Below are positions 36,001 through 44,971 of a DNA stretch of 64,000 bases, one piece after another. A program made the translations under genes and the position numbers. Positions within the stretch are counted from its first letter, which is position 1; the number at the start of each line of letters is the position of its first letter. The stretch comes from Flavobacterium sp. HBTb2-11-1. GTDB lineage: Bacteria; Bacteroidota; Bacteroidia; Flavobacteriales; Flavobacteriaceae. The notes beneath the pieces were generated by a model, which had not been told where the DNA came from, ran no database searches, and saw only the letters and a list, made by a program, of their open reading frames with translations. The stretch covers positions 62,001 to 126,000 of the forward strand of contig NZ_WUMO01000010.1 of assembly GCF_009826975.1 (NCBI RefSeq), written 5' to 3'.

Positions 36001-36991
36001 ACTTTTTAAACTGAGTGTATTGTTTCTGATGATAATTGACACCGCCAAAATACGTTCCAATCCATATTCCGTTTTCTTTGTCAATTGTAATAGAATAAGC
36101 CGCATTATCTGAAATCGCATACGGATCGTTGTAATTTTTCTTAAGATTTACAGCCGTTTTGGTTTTCAGATTATACACATAAACCCCAGATTCGCTTGCA
36201 ATCCAAAGTTCATCATTTCCTTTTTTCCTGAATTGACGAACGAAAACCGGTTCTTTTATTGCGAATTGTAATTCAGTTGTGCTTTTGTTTTTTCTATTAT
36301 ATAGTAGTACACCGTGATCTTGCGTGCCGATTACAATATTTTCTGAATCTACGGCATAAATGACTGTAATTCTGAAATTAGCTTTATTTGCTGGCGGATT
36401 TAACGGAATATTTTCAAAAGAAAGGTTTTCTTCAGAATAATGATAGATTTTATTGAGAGAAGAAGCCCAGATTTCTCCTTTGTAATCTTTCGTAATCGAA
36501 GTGGTAATGAAGTATTTGTTTGGATTGAAAGTGGTTGTTTGCTGCTTTTTTGGTGCATATTTATACAAAATGTTGCCAGAAACAAACCAAATGTTGTCTT
36601 TTTGATCGTGATTGATGTCGTTGATGCGATCATTTATGGCTTCATTCAAAATCGTAAAACGATCCAGTTTTTTATCATAATGATACAAACCTTTATCAGT
36701 ACCGACCCAAATTGTGCCATTGTGTTCGTGTAAAGATTGAATATAATTGCTTCCTAAACTATGAACAGGATCTCCGCTGCTTCTATAGGTTTTAAAACGA
36801 TAGCCGTCAAAACGGTTTAAACCGTCTTTGGTTCCAAACCACATAAAACCGTCATTATCTTGTATTGAGGTCAAAACTGTGTTGTTTGAAAGTCCTTCTT
36901 CTACCTGATAATGTTTAAAATAATACTCCTGCGCATTCGAAAAATTTATCGAAAAAAAGCTGAAATATAAAAAAAGAAAGAATTTACGCAT
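33062..36991 (-). CDS. Hybrid two-component system protein (HTCS), PUL sensor-regulator
   Basis: 1309 residues combining sensor and regulator. Signal peptide, then a periplasmic double propeller of two-component-regulator repeats (about 25-690; motifs like NDGFMWFGTKDGLNRFDG), a Y_Y_Y domain (about 700-760), a membrane helix (about 765-785), a HisKA domain with NVAHEIRTPLTLIKG (His about 817), a HATPase domain (GTGIGLSLAHSLAQLHNG), a receiver domain (about 1060-1175; VVEDNDDLL, phosphoacceptor Asp in ISDVTMPVMDG) and an AraC DNA-binding domain (about 1215-1307). All key residues are present. It is divergent from the susC gene at 37374 and probably activates it on sensing an oligosaccharide. 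Confidence 0.96.
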   Translation of the reverse strand: MRKFFLFLYFSFFSINFSNAQEYYFKHYQVEEGLSNNTVLTSIQDNDGFMWFGTKDGLNRFDGYRFKTYRSSGDPVHSLGSNYIQSLHEHNGTIWVGTDKGLYHYDKKLDRFTILNEAINDRINDINHDQKDNIWFVSGNILYKYAPKKQQTTTFNPNKYFITTSITKDYKGEIWASSLNKIYHYSEENLSFENIPLNPPANKANFRITVIYAVDSENIVIGTQDHGVLLYNRKNKSTTELQFAIKEPVFVRQFRKKGNDELWIASESGVYVYNLKTKTAVNLKKNYNDPYAISDNAAYSITIDKENGIWIGTYFGGVNYHQKQYTQFKKYFPQNNQNSISGNAVREIHKDDHGDLWIGTEDAGVNRFNPKTQKFTSYNVSYYNIHALMPRKDKIWVGTFEHGLDVLDRNSGAILKHYSANDGRSGLHSNFIFSFYEMKNGDLIVVTTSGLYRYNEQADNFEILKFFPETYHYTNMKEDSDGNLWAGSYRDGLLFYNPKTKKKEVFMYDYKNPKGISNNTINAIFEDSSKNLWIATENGLNLVNRQNHTFTKFTTKNGMPSNVFYSILEDDSKNLWLTTSKGLVKFGPDHKTIKIFTTANGLLSDQFNYNSAFKDANGDMYFGNLNGMISFNPKHFSKNKYTPFIYITNIQINNKDIEVNSPDSPISQSISFLDELELNNSQSSFNLEFASLNYTAPELTEYWYQLENVNNDWVYLGRNNKVFFTELAPGDYVFKVKSLNSFGVWSKEVKLKIRILPPWYASTYAYLLYFLLICAGFYYIIRYSQNLTQIKNNRKIKHLNDEKEKEIYQAKIDFFTNVAHEIRTPLTLIKGPLEKLLGMKYESEEVPQHLSIMKKNTSRLLKLVNELLDFRKSEIGGLKLTFVEANISSMVRNFHLRFSQLIEERELEFQLELGEKDIHAFVDKEAFKKILSNLINNAIKYSNKKVSISLFRDEKKLHLIVKNDGNVIPIHLKDKIFEPFFRVDDSSTASGTGIGLSLAHSLAQLHNGSLELIEDVNYNIFELTVPLHQEEEFMLYADSEKEQTESETPKEPIEIKNEKAQVLVVEDNDDLLNFITTELAGTYTVLKAQNGEEAIKIIHNENIQLVISDVTMPVMDGFTMCKKIKTNLETSHIPVILLTAKNSLKSQIDGLEVGADAYVAKPFSMDYLKVQANNLIENRRQIMNYYASSPLSHIKSIAHNKTDEKFLKKLDDEILKNITDQDLSVESLAEIMNMSRSTLYRKIKDITNLSPNELINIVRLKRAAELLLNENYKMYEIAEMVGYKSQTSFGRNFQKHFNMSPSEYINANR

Positions 36992-37373
36992 AGTTGTATT
37001 TTTTAGGCTAAAATCTAGATTTCTGCAAATCGTCTCAATATTCTACAAAATGTTGCAACTGAATGAAAACGGGCTGTTTTTAATACAATTTGAATCATTT
37101 GAGAGAGATATTGACACAAATGAAGCATTTTATTTTGAATAAAAAGCGCCTACTTTGAATTTTAAAATAAATGATATTGATAAAATTTTAAGGTTAAAAA
37201 TACACTATCGATAAAATAAAGTTTGAAAAAACCAACCATTAATAATTTTGAAACAAAATGAACAATTTATTACAACTAAAGAATATTAGTTCTTTTTTTG
37301 CCCGTATACCAGACGGCTAAAAAAGCGCCATATTTCATTAAACCAAACCACAAAAAGAATAAAACTATCTAAA
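36992..37373. other. Divergent regulatory region of the PUL
   Basis: 382 bases between the HTCS gene and susC. An HTCS operator and the susC promoter are expected here. I see a small inverted repeat AACTAA...TTAGTT (about 37274-37291) and AT-rich DNA, but no perfect TAnnTTTG box in front of susC. Confidence 0.5.
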
Positions 37374-40300
37374 ATGCAAAAATCAATGAAAACAAAGTTC
37401 ACTCACTTTTTAACGAAGAGATATTACCTCTTAGTTTTCTTTAGTTTATTACTGCAGTCTGCTTTTGCCCAGCAAATAAATGTTACGGGAAAAGTGACTA
37501 CCGCAGACGGACAAGCGGTTCCTTTTGCGAATGTTTTGATAAAAGGAACACAGAATGGTGCTGTTACCGATTTTGACGGAAGCTTTAAAATTTCAGCCAG
37601 CGGAAATCAGACTCTAGTTTTTAGTTCACAAGGCTATAAAACAGTAGAAATTGCCATCAACAACAAAACTTCTATAAACGTTACAATGGCAGAAGATGCC
37701 ATGAAACTCGATGAGATAGTGGTTGTAGGTTACGGATCGCAGCAGAAAAAAGACCTTACGGGAGCTGTTGCATTAGTTAAACCAGACGAAATTCAGAAAA
37801 GACAGGTAACTACAGTTGCAGATGGACTTCAAGGCTTGGTTACCGGAGTTAAAGTTCGCGGTGGCGGACGCCCGGGACAAGAAGCCAATGTTGAAATTCG
37901 TGGTCTTAAAAACCTTCAAAACACCAATCCATTATATGTAATTGACGGTTTAGTAACTTCTGCAAACAGAGACTTTAACCCAAATGATATTGAATCGATT
38001 CAGGTTTTAAAAGATGCTTCTGCAGCAGCAATTTATGGTTCTAGAGCTGCAAATGGTGTCATTATTATTACCACTAAAAAAGGAAAAAAAGGACCATTAC
38101 AGGTTGAAGTTTCTGCAAAAAGCAGTTTTCAAATTATGCCTCGCTATGATTTAATGGGAACTGAGGAATTTGCCAAATACAACAATATGGCGTATGACAA
38201 TGCTGGACTTCCGAGACAAAACCTGAATATGGCTGTAAATACAGATTGGCAGGATGCTACTTTTCAAACAGGAATGATTCAGGATTACAACGCGAGTTTT
38301 TCTGGTGGAAACGAAAATTCGACATTCTTTATGTCTGGAAATTATTTTGGAAATGAAGGAACAGTTATCGGAACTGATTTTGACAGAATTTCATTCCGCG
38401 TCAATTCAAGCGGTACAAAAGGAATTTTCAGTATTGGAGAAAATTTGGCGATCAGTAATGCTAAAACAGATGAGATGTCTGGAAACCCAATTATTGATGT
38501 GTACAGAATGACGCCAACGATTCCGCTTTACGATCCATCAAATCCGGGTGGATACGGTTACGGAAAACAAGGAGTTGCGGACACTTTTGGTACAAACCCT
38601 TTAGCATTGGCTGATTTTTCTAATGTAACCAATCAAAATTTCAGAATTAGAGGAAACATTTGGTCAGAATTAAAGTTCGTGCCTTGGTTGAAATACCGTT
38701 TCAATTTTGGATATGAAACTAGTTTTGATTCTTATAAATACATGAGAAAAAAAGGAAGCTGGACATTAAATCAGCCGCAAGATCCTTCTCAAACCGATCA
38801 AAATAAAGGAAGGTCAGAAACTTTATTGTTTGAAAATACATTGACTTTCAAAAAAGAATTTGGCAAACACGATATTACGCTTTTAGTAGGTCAGACGTAT
38901 CAAAAAGACAATTACGATCAGATTTACGGAACAAAAAGAAATCTTCCGATGAATTCTGGAACTGGTCAATATTATGAGGTTTTGAATCAAGGAGATTCGC
39001 CAGTTGTGGGAGGTTTCATTAACGAAGCGGCCTTAACCTCATATTTAGGAAGATTAGAATACAACTACGATAATCGTTATTTATTTAATGCGGTAATCAG
39101 ACGTGATGGTTCTTCTAGATTTAGCGATGGCAATAAATGGGGCAATTTCCCTTCTCTTTCAGCTGGATGGAGAATCAGCAACGAATCTTTCTTTAAATCA
39201 GAATTCATTAAAGATCTAAAATTAAGAGCAAGTTATGGAGAATTGGGTTCTGGAAATATCAGGGAATATGAATCTAAAAGCTTCGTTAATAATTTCGGAC
39301 AAATTGTATTAGGCAAAGACCAAACTTTGTATCCTTCTGCAACTCAGGTAAAATTATCAAACTCACAACTGCGCTGGGAAAAACTAAAACAAACCAACAT
39401 AGGATTGGATTTAGGAGTTTTGAATAATGATTTGCGTTTTACTGCGGATTATTTCATTGCTCGTACAGAAGATGTATTATTTGGTTTCCCTATTTTACTG
39501 ACTACAGGAAACGATGGCGGAAATCCAATTTCTAATGCGGCAACGGTAGAAAATAAAGGTTTTGAGCTGGAATTGGCTTACAGCAAAAAAATCAACGATT
39601 TCTCTTTTAATGCTTCTGTAAACTTTACAAAAGTAAACAACAAGCTGGTTTCTTTAGGAAATGGACAAAATGAAAACATTATTGGCAACACCATGACTCG
39701 AAGCGGAAATCCAGTTGGAATGTGGTATGTGCTGCAAACAGACGGATTATTCCAAAATCAGCAGGAAATTGACAATTACAAAAATGCTGACGGAAAAGTG
39801 ATTATGCCGAATGCAGTGCCTGGAGATATTCGTTTTAAAGACAATAATGGAGACGGACAAATTACGAACGAAGACAAAGCGATTGTGGGAAGTCCGTGGC
39901 CAGAATTTGAAATGGGTTTAAATGCTGGAGCTGAATATAAAAACTTTGATTTTTCTATGAACTGGATTGCTTCAAACGGAGCTACTGTTTACAACGGATT
40001 TAGAAGTGTTGTGGATCGTTTTGATGACAATAGTAACTACAGAAAAGGCATTCAGCCTTGGACGCCAGAAAATCCAAATACTGATTTTCCTAGAATTACC
40101 AAAGGTTCAACTTTAAACTCAAGAGGAGATAGTGACCGTTTCTTGGAGAGCGGCAATTTCATCAGACTAAAATACATTGGTTTTGGATATAATTTGCCAA
40201 GCAGCGTTTTAGAAAAATCAGGAATTACAAGAGCAAGATTAACCTTATCTGCACAAAACATTCTAACGATCACGAAATACAAAGGTTTGGATCCTGAGTT

Positions 40301-40400
40301 TAGTAATACGGGTGATAACAGAATTTTTGAAAGAGGTGTTGATAACGGTTCGTTCCCGAATCTTAAAACGTATTCTTTTGGTGTTGAATTTAGCTTTTAA
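37374..40400 (+). CDS. SusC/RagA TonB-linked outer-membrane transporter of the PUL
   Basis: 1008 residues (an ATG four codons in, at 37386, is equally possible). The signal peptide ends near QSAFAQ, followed by a carboxypeptidase-like domain (about 32-110; VTGKVTTADGQAVPFANVLI). The plug has the SusC box DEIVVVGYGSQQKKDLTGAV and ends with ASAAAIYGSRAANGVIIITTKKGKKG split at residue 220. The barrel ends in YSFGVEFSF. There is no STN domain, consistent with control by the HTCS and not by an ECF/FecR pair. It imports oligosaccharides released at the surface and is paired with SusD 16 bases downstream. Confidence 0.96.
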   Translation: MQKSMKTKFTHFLTKRYYLLVFFSLLLQSAFAQQINVTGKVTTADGQAVPFANVLIKGTQNGAVTDFDGSFKISASGNQTLVFSSQGYKTVEIAINNKTSINVTMAEDAMKLDEIVVVGYGSQQKKDLTGAVALVKPDEIQKRQVTTVADGLQGLVTGVKVRGGGRPGQEANVEIRGLKNLQNTNPLYVIDGLVTSANRDFNPNDIESIQVLKDASAAAIYGSRAANGVIIITTKKGKKGPLQVEVSAKSSFQIMPRYDLMGTEEFAKYNNMAYDNAGLPRQNLNMAVNTDWQDATFQTGMIQDYNASFSGGNENSTFFMSGNYFGNEGTVIGTDFDRISFRVNSSGTKGIFSIGENLAISNAKTDEMSGNPIIDVYRMTPTIPLYDPSNPGGYGYGKQGVADTFGTNPLALADFSNVTNQNFRIRGNIWSELKFVPWLKYRFNFGYETSFDSYKYMRKKGSWTLNQPQDPSQTDQNKGRSETLLFENTLTFKKEFGKHDITLLVGQTYQKDNYDQIYGTKRNLPMNSGTGQYYEVLNQGDSPVVGGFINEAALTSYLGRLEYNYDNRYLFNAVIRRDGSSRFSDGNKWGNFPSLSAGWRISNESFFKSEFIKDLKLRASYGELGSGNIREYESKSFVNNFGQIVLGKDQTLYPSATQVKLSNSQLRWEKLKQTNIGLDLGVLNNDLRFTADYFIARTEDVLFGFPILLTTGNDGGNPISNAATVENKGFELELAYSKKINDFSFNASVNFTKVNNKLVSLGNGQNENIIGNTMTRSGNPVGMWYVLQTDGLFQNQQEIDNYKNADGKVIMPNAVPGDIRFKDNNGDGQITNEDKAIVGSPWPEFEMGLNAGAEYKNFDFSMNWIASNGATVYNGFRSVVDRFDDNSNYRKGIQPWTPENPNTDFPRITKGSTLNSRGDSDRFLESGNFIRLKYIGFGYNLPSSVLEKSGITRARLTLSAQNILTITKYKGLDPEFSNTGDNRIFERGVDNGSFPNLKTYSFGVEFSF

Positions 40401-40416
40401 TTAAAAAAATAGCGTA

Positions 40417-41940
40417 ATGAAAAAAATAATCATATTAACAGCAGCTTTTCTTGGTCTTGTTTTTACAGCTTGTGAAAACGAATTGGATCTAAACAGCCCG
40501 AATGATATTACAGTTGACCAATATTGGAAAACTGAAAGCGATGCACAAGCCGGTGTAAACTCTATTTATGCCATGTTTTATAAAGACGGATTATGGGCAA
40601 GATGGATTTATTTCCGTTTAGATTTAACTTCTGACGAAGGTTATAGCGTAAGCCCGTGGACAGAATTGGCAGATTGGACGAGATTCAACTACATCAATTA
40701 TAATTTTTGGGAAGGAAATGCCGTAACGTGGAGAGATACTTACAAAGCTATCTTTAGATGTAATCAGGTTTTGGCGAATGTTCCGAATATTACTTTTCAA
40801 AATGAAGATGATAAAAAGAAAATTATAGCTCAGGCAAAATTCTTTAGAGCAATGCATTATTACTATGCCGGAGTAATTTGGGAAGATGTTCCGTTGGTTT
40901 TAGATCCGTCTACGCCAGCAGATTTGCCAAAGCAAGTAAAAGTAGCTGAAATCTGGGCTCAAGTAGAAAAAGACTTGAATGAAGCCTTTGAGGATTTGCC
41001 AAGAGATTGGTCAGCAGACCAGTTAGGAAGACCAGACAAAGGTGCTGCTAAAGCTTTTCTAGCAAAAGTTTATATGCAACAGCACAAATGGCCAGAAGCA
41101 AAAACGGCTTTAGAATTTTTAATTTCTGGAGCAGGAGCGAAGTACAGTTTGGTGTCTAACTACCGAGATAATTTTACGGATACAAATGAAAATAATGCTG
41201 AATCTGTTTTTGAAATCCAATTTGGAGACCAAAGAAAAGGTGGAACCGGTGAAGATCAAAATGCGGCAGTTTCTAGCAACCGTTCTCAGTTCTTCGCACC
41301 AAGAGGAATTGGATGGTCAGACGGGCAGGCGCGCATTTGGTTAGTTGATGCTTTTAAACAAGAAAACAATAAAGACGGAAAATTAGATGAAAGGTTAAGA
41401 TGGACTTTATTCTATCCTCAATTATTAGCCGATTTCGGAGACAAAACCTACGGCAGAAACTGGGAATGGAACAATAATGAAGCTTGGTTTAGAAAAGGAA
41501 GCCGTGATTATTACAGAAATAATGAGGATTATTACAGCCAAGTAAACTACAGATTGGTTCGTTATGCTGACATTTTATTGCGCTATGCGGAAGTTCTAAA
41601 CGAATTGGGAAGCACTGCTCAAGCGTACCAATATGTTGATTTGGTAAGAGCTCGCGCCAATATGAATACATTGGCAACTGCGCATCCTGAAATTGGAAAC
41701 GATCATGACAAATTCCTAGAGCGTTTGAAAATGGAAAGAGTTTTGGAATTGTGCGGAGAAAGCGTTCGTTGGGAAGATTTAAAACGTTGGGGCGATTTAA
41801 ATACTCAAGCTTCTGTTGATAAAATTGCGCTTCGTGATCCAGATTTTAAAAACTTCACAGTGGGCAAAAATCATAGAATGCCAATTCCGCAAAGCGATGT
41901 AGATAATAATCCAAATTTAGAGCAGAACTCTGGATATTAA
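40417..41940 (+). CDS. RagB/SusD glycan-binding lipoprotein of the PUL
   Basis: 507 residues. The lipoprotein signal ends FLGLVFTAC (Cys about 19). SusD features: LDLNSPNDITVDQYWKTESDA near the N-terminus, the TPR helix AKFFRAMHYYYAGVIWEDVPLVL (about 145-167), LVRYADILLRYAEVLNELG, and the C-terminal ERLKMERVLELCGESVRWEDLKRWG with RMPIPQSDVDNNPNLEQN. It forms the lid over the SusC barrel and binds the target glycan. No separate SGBP gene follows; the next gene is an enzyme after a 413-base gap. Confidence 0.95.
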   Translation: MKKIIILTAAFLGLVFTACENELDLNSPNDITVDQYWKTESDAQAGVNSIYAMFYKDGLWARWIYFRLDLTSDEGYSVSPWTELADWTRFNYINYNFWEGNAVTWRDTYKAIFRCNQVLANVPNITFQNEDDKKKIIAQAKFFRAMHYYYAGVIWEDVPLVLDPSTPADLPKQVKVAEIWAQVEKDLNEAFEDLPRDWSADQLGRPDKGAAKAFLAKVYMQQHKWPEAKTALEFLISGAGAKYSLVSNYRDNFTDTNENNAESVFEIQFGDQRKGGTGEDQNAAVSSNRSQFFAPRGIGWSDGQARIWLVDAFKQENNKDGKLDERLRWTLFYPQLLADFGDKTYGRNWEWNNNEAWFRKGSRDYYRNNEDYYSQVNYRLVRYADILLRYAEVLNELGSTAQAYQYVDLVRARANMNTLATAHPEIGNDHDKFLERLKMERVLELCGESVRWEDLKRWGDLNTQASVDKIALRDPDFKNFTVGKNHRMPIPQSDVDNNPNLEQNSGY

Positions 41941-42353
41941 CAATATGTATTTGGTGAAATTGAACAGAATTTAATTTTAACACATAGAAACATTCCCGAT
42001 AGCTATCGGGATTAGGAATCTATTAAAGGCGTTTCACTTAGAATAATATACATAGAACTATGTGTTAAAGCTTGCTTTTTCTATAATCTTAAGCAGAGCA
42101 ATAAAAACCTATGTTTCTATGTGTTAAAAATAATTTTTCATTCAACAAAATCTAATATAATCTGCTAAAATCTTTTAAAATCTGCGTGAAATACATTTTG
42201 CATTCTTTTTTCACGCAGATTGATACAGATCAAAGCAGATTTACACAGATTTAAATTCACCCAATACTTAAAAATTGATTTTTTTGGAATCAGATATAAA
42301 AGTCCGGTTCCCTTATCATAAAGAACGATTGTTCAAAAAAAATAAAATTTAGA
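41941..42353. other. Repeat-bearing gap inside the PUL
   Basis: 413 bases without a gene. It holds the perfect palindrome at 41995-42010. It also holds GCAGATT-type inverted repeats (42181-42190 with 42210-42219, core TCTGCGTGAA). The gap probably separates susCD from the enzyme genes transcriptionally. Confidence 0.6.
41995..42010. repeat. Perfect CCCGATAGCTATCGGG palindrome
   Basis: Exact 16-nt palindrome, flanked by AAT-like bases on both sides so the symmetry extends to about 20 bases. It is the only perfect copy in the window. Confidence 0.9.
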
Positions 42354-43529
42354 ATGAAGAAAGTAAAATTGTGTCTGACACTTGTGTTAGCAGGACTCGT
42401 ATTGCTTAGCTGCAACAACAAAAAAAGTAATCCTGAAGAAAATAAAAGCGAAACTGTATCAATACAAAAAAGAGAAATCTGGACCAAAGAACAGGCCAAT
42501 ACATGGTATGCCGAACAGCCTTGGTTGGTTGGCGCAAATTATTCTCCTAGCACCGCTATAAATCAGTTAGAGATGTGGCAGGAAGACACATTCGACCCCA
42601 AAAGAATTGATCAGGAATTGGGATGGGCCGAAAATTTAGGCATGAATGTAATGCGTGTGTATCTGCATGATTTATTGCATCAGCAGGATGCAGAAGGATT
42701 ATATAAACGCATGAATCAGTTTTTAGAAATTGCTGACAAACACCATATTAAAACCCTTTTCGTTTTGTTTGATTCTTGTTGGGATCCGTTCCCTGCATTA
42801 GGAAAACAGCGCGCACCAAAACCACATACGCATAATTCGGGTTGGGTGCAGTCTCCGGGACAAAAAGCGCTTCAGGACAAAACACAATATCCGCGTTTAG
42901 AAAAATATGTGAAAGAAACTGTTTCAAAGTTCAAAGATGACAAACGTATTTTGGGTTGGGATGTTTGGAATGAACCCGATAATATGACAGGACCATCTTA
43001 CGAAAAAGTAGAAATTAAAAACAAAGTCGATTTGGTTCTGCCACTTTTGAAAAATGTTTTTGTTTGGGCAAGATCTAGTAATCCGTCACAGCCATTGACT
43101 TCTGGAGTTTGGGTTGGAGATTGGAGCGACGAGGCTAAAATGAAGCCCATGCATAAAATGCAGATCGAGCAGTCTGATATTATTTCTTTCCACAATTACA
43201 ACATGCCTCAAGATTTCGAAAAAGTAATCAAACAATTGCAGCGCTACGGAAAACCCTTAATCTGTACAGAATATATGGCAAGACCAAACGGAAGTACTTT
43301 CGAAGGATTTTTGCCTCTTGCCAGAAAATACAATGTTGGTATGATCAACTGGGGATTTGTGGATGGAAAAACACAAACCAAACACGCTTGGGACAGTTGG
43401 ACAAAAACGTACACGGCCGAACCAAAATTGTGGTTTCATGAGATATTGCACACAGACGGAACGCCATACATAAAAGCTGAAACTGATCTGATTAAGAAAA
43501 TGACGGCTGGAGCAAATCAAAAGAATTAG
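42354..43529 (+). CDS. Surface lipoprotein glycoside hydrolase, GH5-like (clan GH-A)
   Basis: 391 residues with a lipoprotein signal (CLTLVLAGLVLLSC). The catalytic TIM barrel has the clan GH-A acid/base Glu in GWDVWNEPDN (about residue 207) and the nucleophile Glu in PLICTEYMARP (about 303). Other family stretches are NLGMNVMRVYLHDLL and KTLFVLFDSCWDPFPALG. Relatives are often called endo-xylanase or cellulase-like, but the true specificity is not established from sequence. As a likely cell-surface enzyme it may make the first cut in the glycan before SusCD import. Confidence 0.85.
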   Translation: MKKVKLCLTLVLAGLVLLSCNNKKSNPEENKSETVSIQKREIWTKEQANTWYAEQPWLVGANYSPSTAINQLEMWQEDTFDPKRIDQELGWAENLGMNVMRVYLHDLLHQQDAEGLYKRMNQFLEIADKHHIKTLFVLFDSCWDPFPALGKQRAPKPHTHNSGWVQSPGQKALQDKTQYPRLEKYVKETVSKFKDDKRILGWDVWNEPDNMTGPSYEKVEIKNKVDLVLPLLKNVFVWARSSNPSQPLTSGVWVGDWSDEAKMKPMHKMQIEQSDIISFHNYNMPQDFEKVIKQLQRYGKPLICTEYMARPNGSTFEGFLPLARKYNVGMINWGFVDGKTQTKHAWDSWTKTYTAEPKLWFHEILHTDGTPYIKAETDLIKKMTAGANQKN

Positions 43530-43563
43530 ATAATGTGTCAATTTGATAATTAGATATTTTTTT

Positions 43564-43620
43564 GCCACAGATTTCACAGATTAAAATGATTAAATCCTCT
43601 CAAATCCTTTAATCTGTGGC
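43564..43620. repeat. Inverted repeat between PUL enzyme genes
   Basis: GCCACAGATT (43564-43573) pairs with AATCTGTGGC (43611-43620). The stem extends through flanking T- and A-runs. It can act as a bidirectional terminator or as an mRNA-stabilising hairpin. Confidence 0.6.
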
Positions 43621-43684
43621 AAAAAAAAATAATTAGTGAAAATTAGTGGAATTCGTGGCAAAAAAAACTAAAAACGTATCAGCA

Positions 43685-44725
43685 ATGAAAACACACAAAA
43701 TAAAACAGCTCCTTTTACTGACGACAATTCTAGTTGGATTTTCCGTGAATGCGCAACAGCCAGACCCACCCGGACAAGTAAAAGGAAACGAAAAACCTAA
43801 AAACGAAGCCTATCTGTTTGCGCACATGACGCATAACGATTATGGCAGATTGTATTATTCGGTTAGTTTGGACGGACTTCATTGGGAAAATCTAAACAAC
43901 GGAAAACGCGTTTTTGAAGAATACAAAGGTCATCCCGACATTTGTAAAGGGCCAGACGGAAAATATTATATCGCGGGAAATACTGGGGATGATGCAAAAG
44001 CAATCAATATCTGGGTTTCGGATGATTTGATTACTTGGAAAAAGCATGCCGATTATACACCAGATTTGAAAAGTACGCCCGATTATTCAAACGCTTTACA
44101 GCGAATTGGCGCTCCAAAATTGTATTATGATGAGCCTTCTAAAAAGTTTATTATGACTTGGCATACGCCACATCTGGAAGGGACGAAAGAAGACGGAGAA
44201 CGCTACTGGGCAAGTCAGCGAACTTTGTATGTTTTATCTAAAGATTTAAAAACTTTTGAAGGAACTCCAAAACGTTTATTCGACTGGGATATGGGAACAA
44301 TTGATGTTTTTATTCGTAAAGTCGGCGATTCCTATTACGCCGTGATTAAAGACGAAACGTATCCAACTTTGTATTGGACAACGGGAAAAACCATCCGAAT
44401 TGCCAAATCAAAAAATCTTTTAGGACCTTATTCTTTGCCCCAGCAATCTATCAGTCCAAACTTTAGAGAAGCGCCAATGCTGATTCCTTCTCCAGATGAC
44501 AAAATATGGTATATGTATTACGAACAATATCCAGGTGTTTCATACGGATTATCAATTGCAGATAACTTAAACGGACCTTGGTTTCAAGCCTCAGGCTATA
44601 CTTTTTTCTCCGATTGGGACAAATACAGCCTTCCAGAAAAAGTACGTCACGGCTGTATGATTACAATCTCTAAAAAAGAATACGACAACTTGGTGAAGAA
44701 ATTCGGTCTTACGAAGAAGTTATGA
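43685..44725 (+). CDS. GH43-like five-bladed propeller glycosidase
   Basis: 346 residues from ATG 43685, which begins a good signal peptide (KQLLLLTTILVGFSVNAQ); the 13 extra upstream residues of the open frame come from repeat DNA. Blades show FAHMTHNDYGRLYYSVSLDGLHWENL, KGPDGKYYIAGN and IDVFIRKVGDSYYAVIKDE. Candidate catalytic acids are the Asp in HPDICKG (about 85), the Asp in GTIDVF (about 206) and the Glu in FREAPML (about 261), matching the three acids of clan GH-F. It is more divergent from typical GH43 than the two other PUL members, so family assignment is tentative. Confidence 0.75.
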   Translation: MKTHKIKQLLLLTTILVGFSVNAQQPDPPGQVKGNEKPKNEAYLFAHMTHNDYGRLYYSVSLDGLHWENLNNGKRVFEEYKGHPDICKGPDGKYYIAGNTGDDAKAINIWVSDDLITWKKHADYTPDLKSTPDYSNALQRIGAPKLYYDEPSKKFIMTWHTPHLEGTKEDGERYWASQRTLYVLSKDLKTFEGTPKRLFDWDMGTIDVFIRKVGDSYYAVIKDETYPTLYWTTGKTIRIAKSKNLLGPYSLPQQSISPNFREAPMLIPSPDDKIWYMYYEQYPGVSYGLSIADNLNGPWFQASGYTFFSDWDKYSLPEKVRHGCMITISKKEYDNLVKKFGLTKKL

Positions 44726-44753
44726 GTTAGAAGTTAGAAGTTAGAAGTTATGG
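44726..44753. repeat. Heptad-phased repeat directly after a stop codon (site E)
   Basis: Three GTTAGAA units and one GTTATGG begin on the base after the TGA of the GH43-like gene. The end of this repeat is complementary to site F (14-nt match AGTTAGAAGTTATG), so the two can form a hairpin. Confidence 0.85.
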
Positions 44754-44812
44754 GTGTTCTGCTGTAATGATTACCTAGTTATTTATTGAGGAATAAAATA
44801 ACAATTGGTAAG

Positions 44813-44847
44813 AACTCATAACTTCTAACTAAAAACTCAAAACTCCA
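44813..44847. repeat. Heptad-phased repeat (site F)
   Basis: Five 7-bp units of the form AACTNNN in register. Its CATAACTTCTAACT stretch is the inverted complement of part of site E. Confidence 0.85.
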
Positions 44848-44971
44848 AAAAAATGGTTAGTTAAGTTAGTTTAGTTCAGTAATTATCGGGCTTATGTGGA
44901 GATAAGCCCGGTAATTCATTTTGATTCAGAAGAAAATCATGGCATTCGTTGAATGTCTAAAAATATAGAAC

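Noticed and set aside
34079..36733. Several ORFs of 60-100 codons in other frames of the HTCS gene
   Set aside because: The HTCS reading frame is complete and conserved over its whole length.
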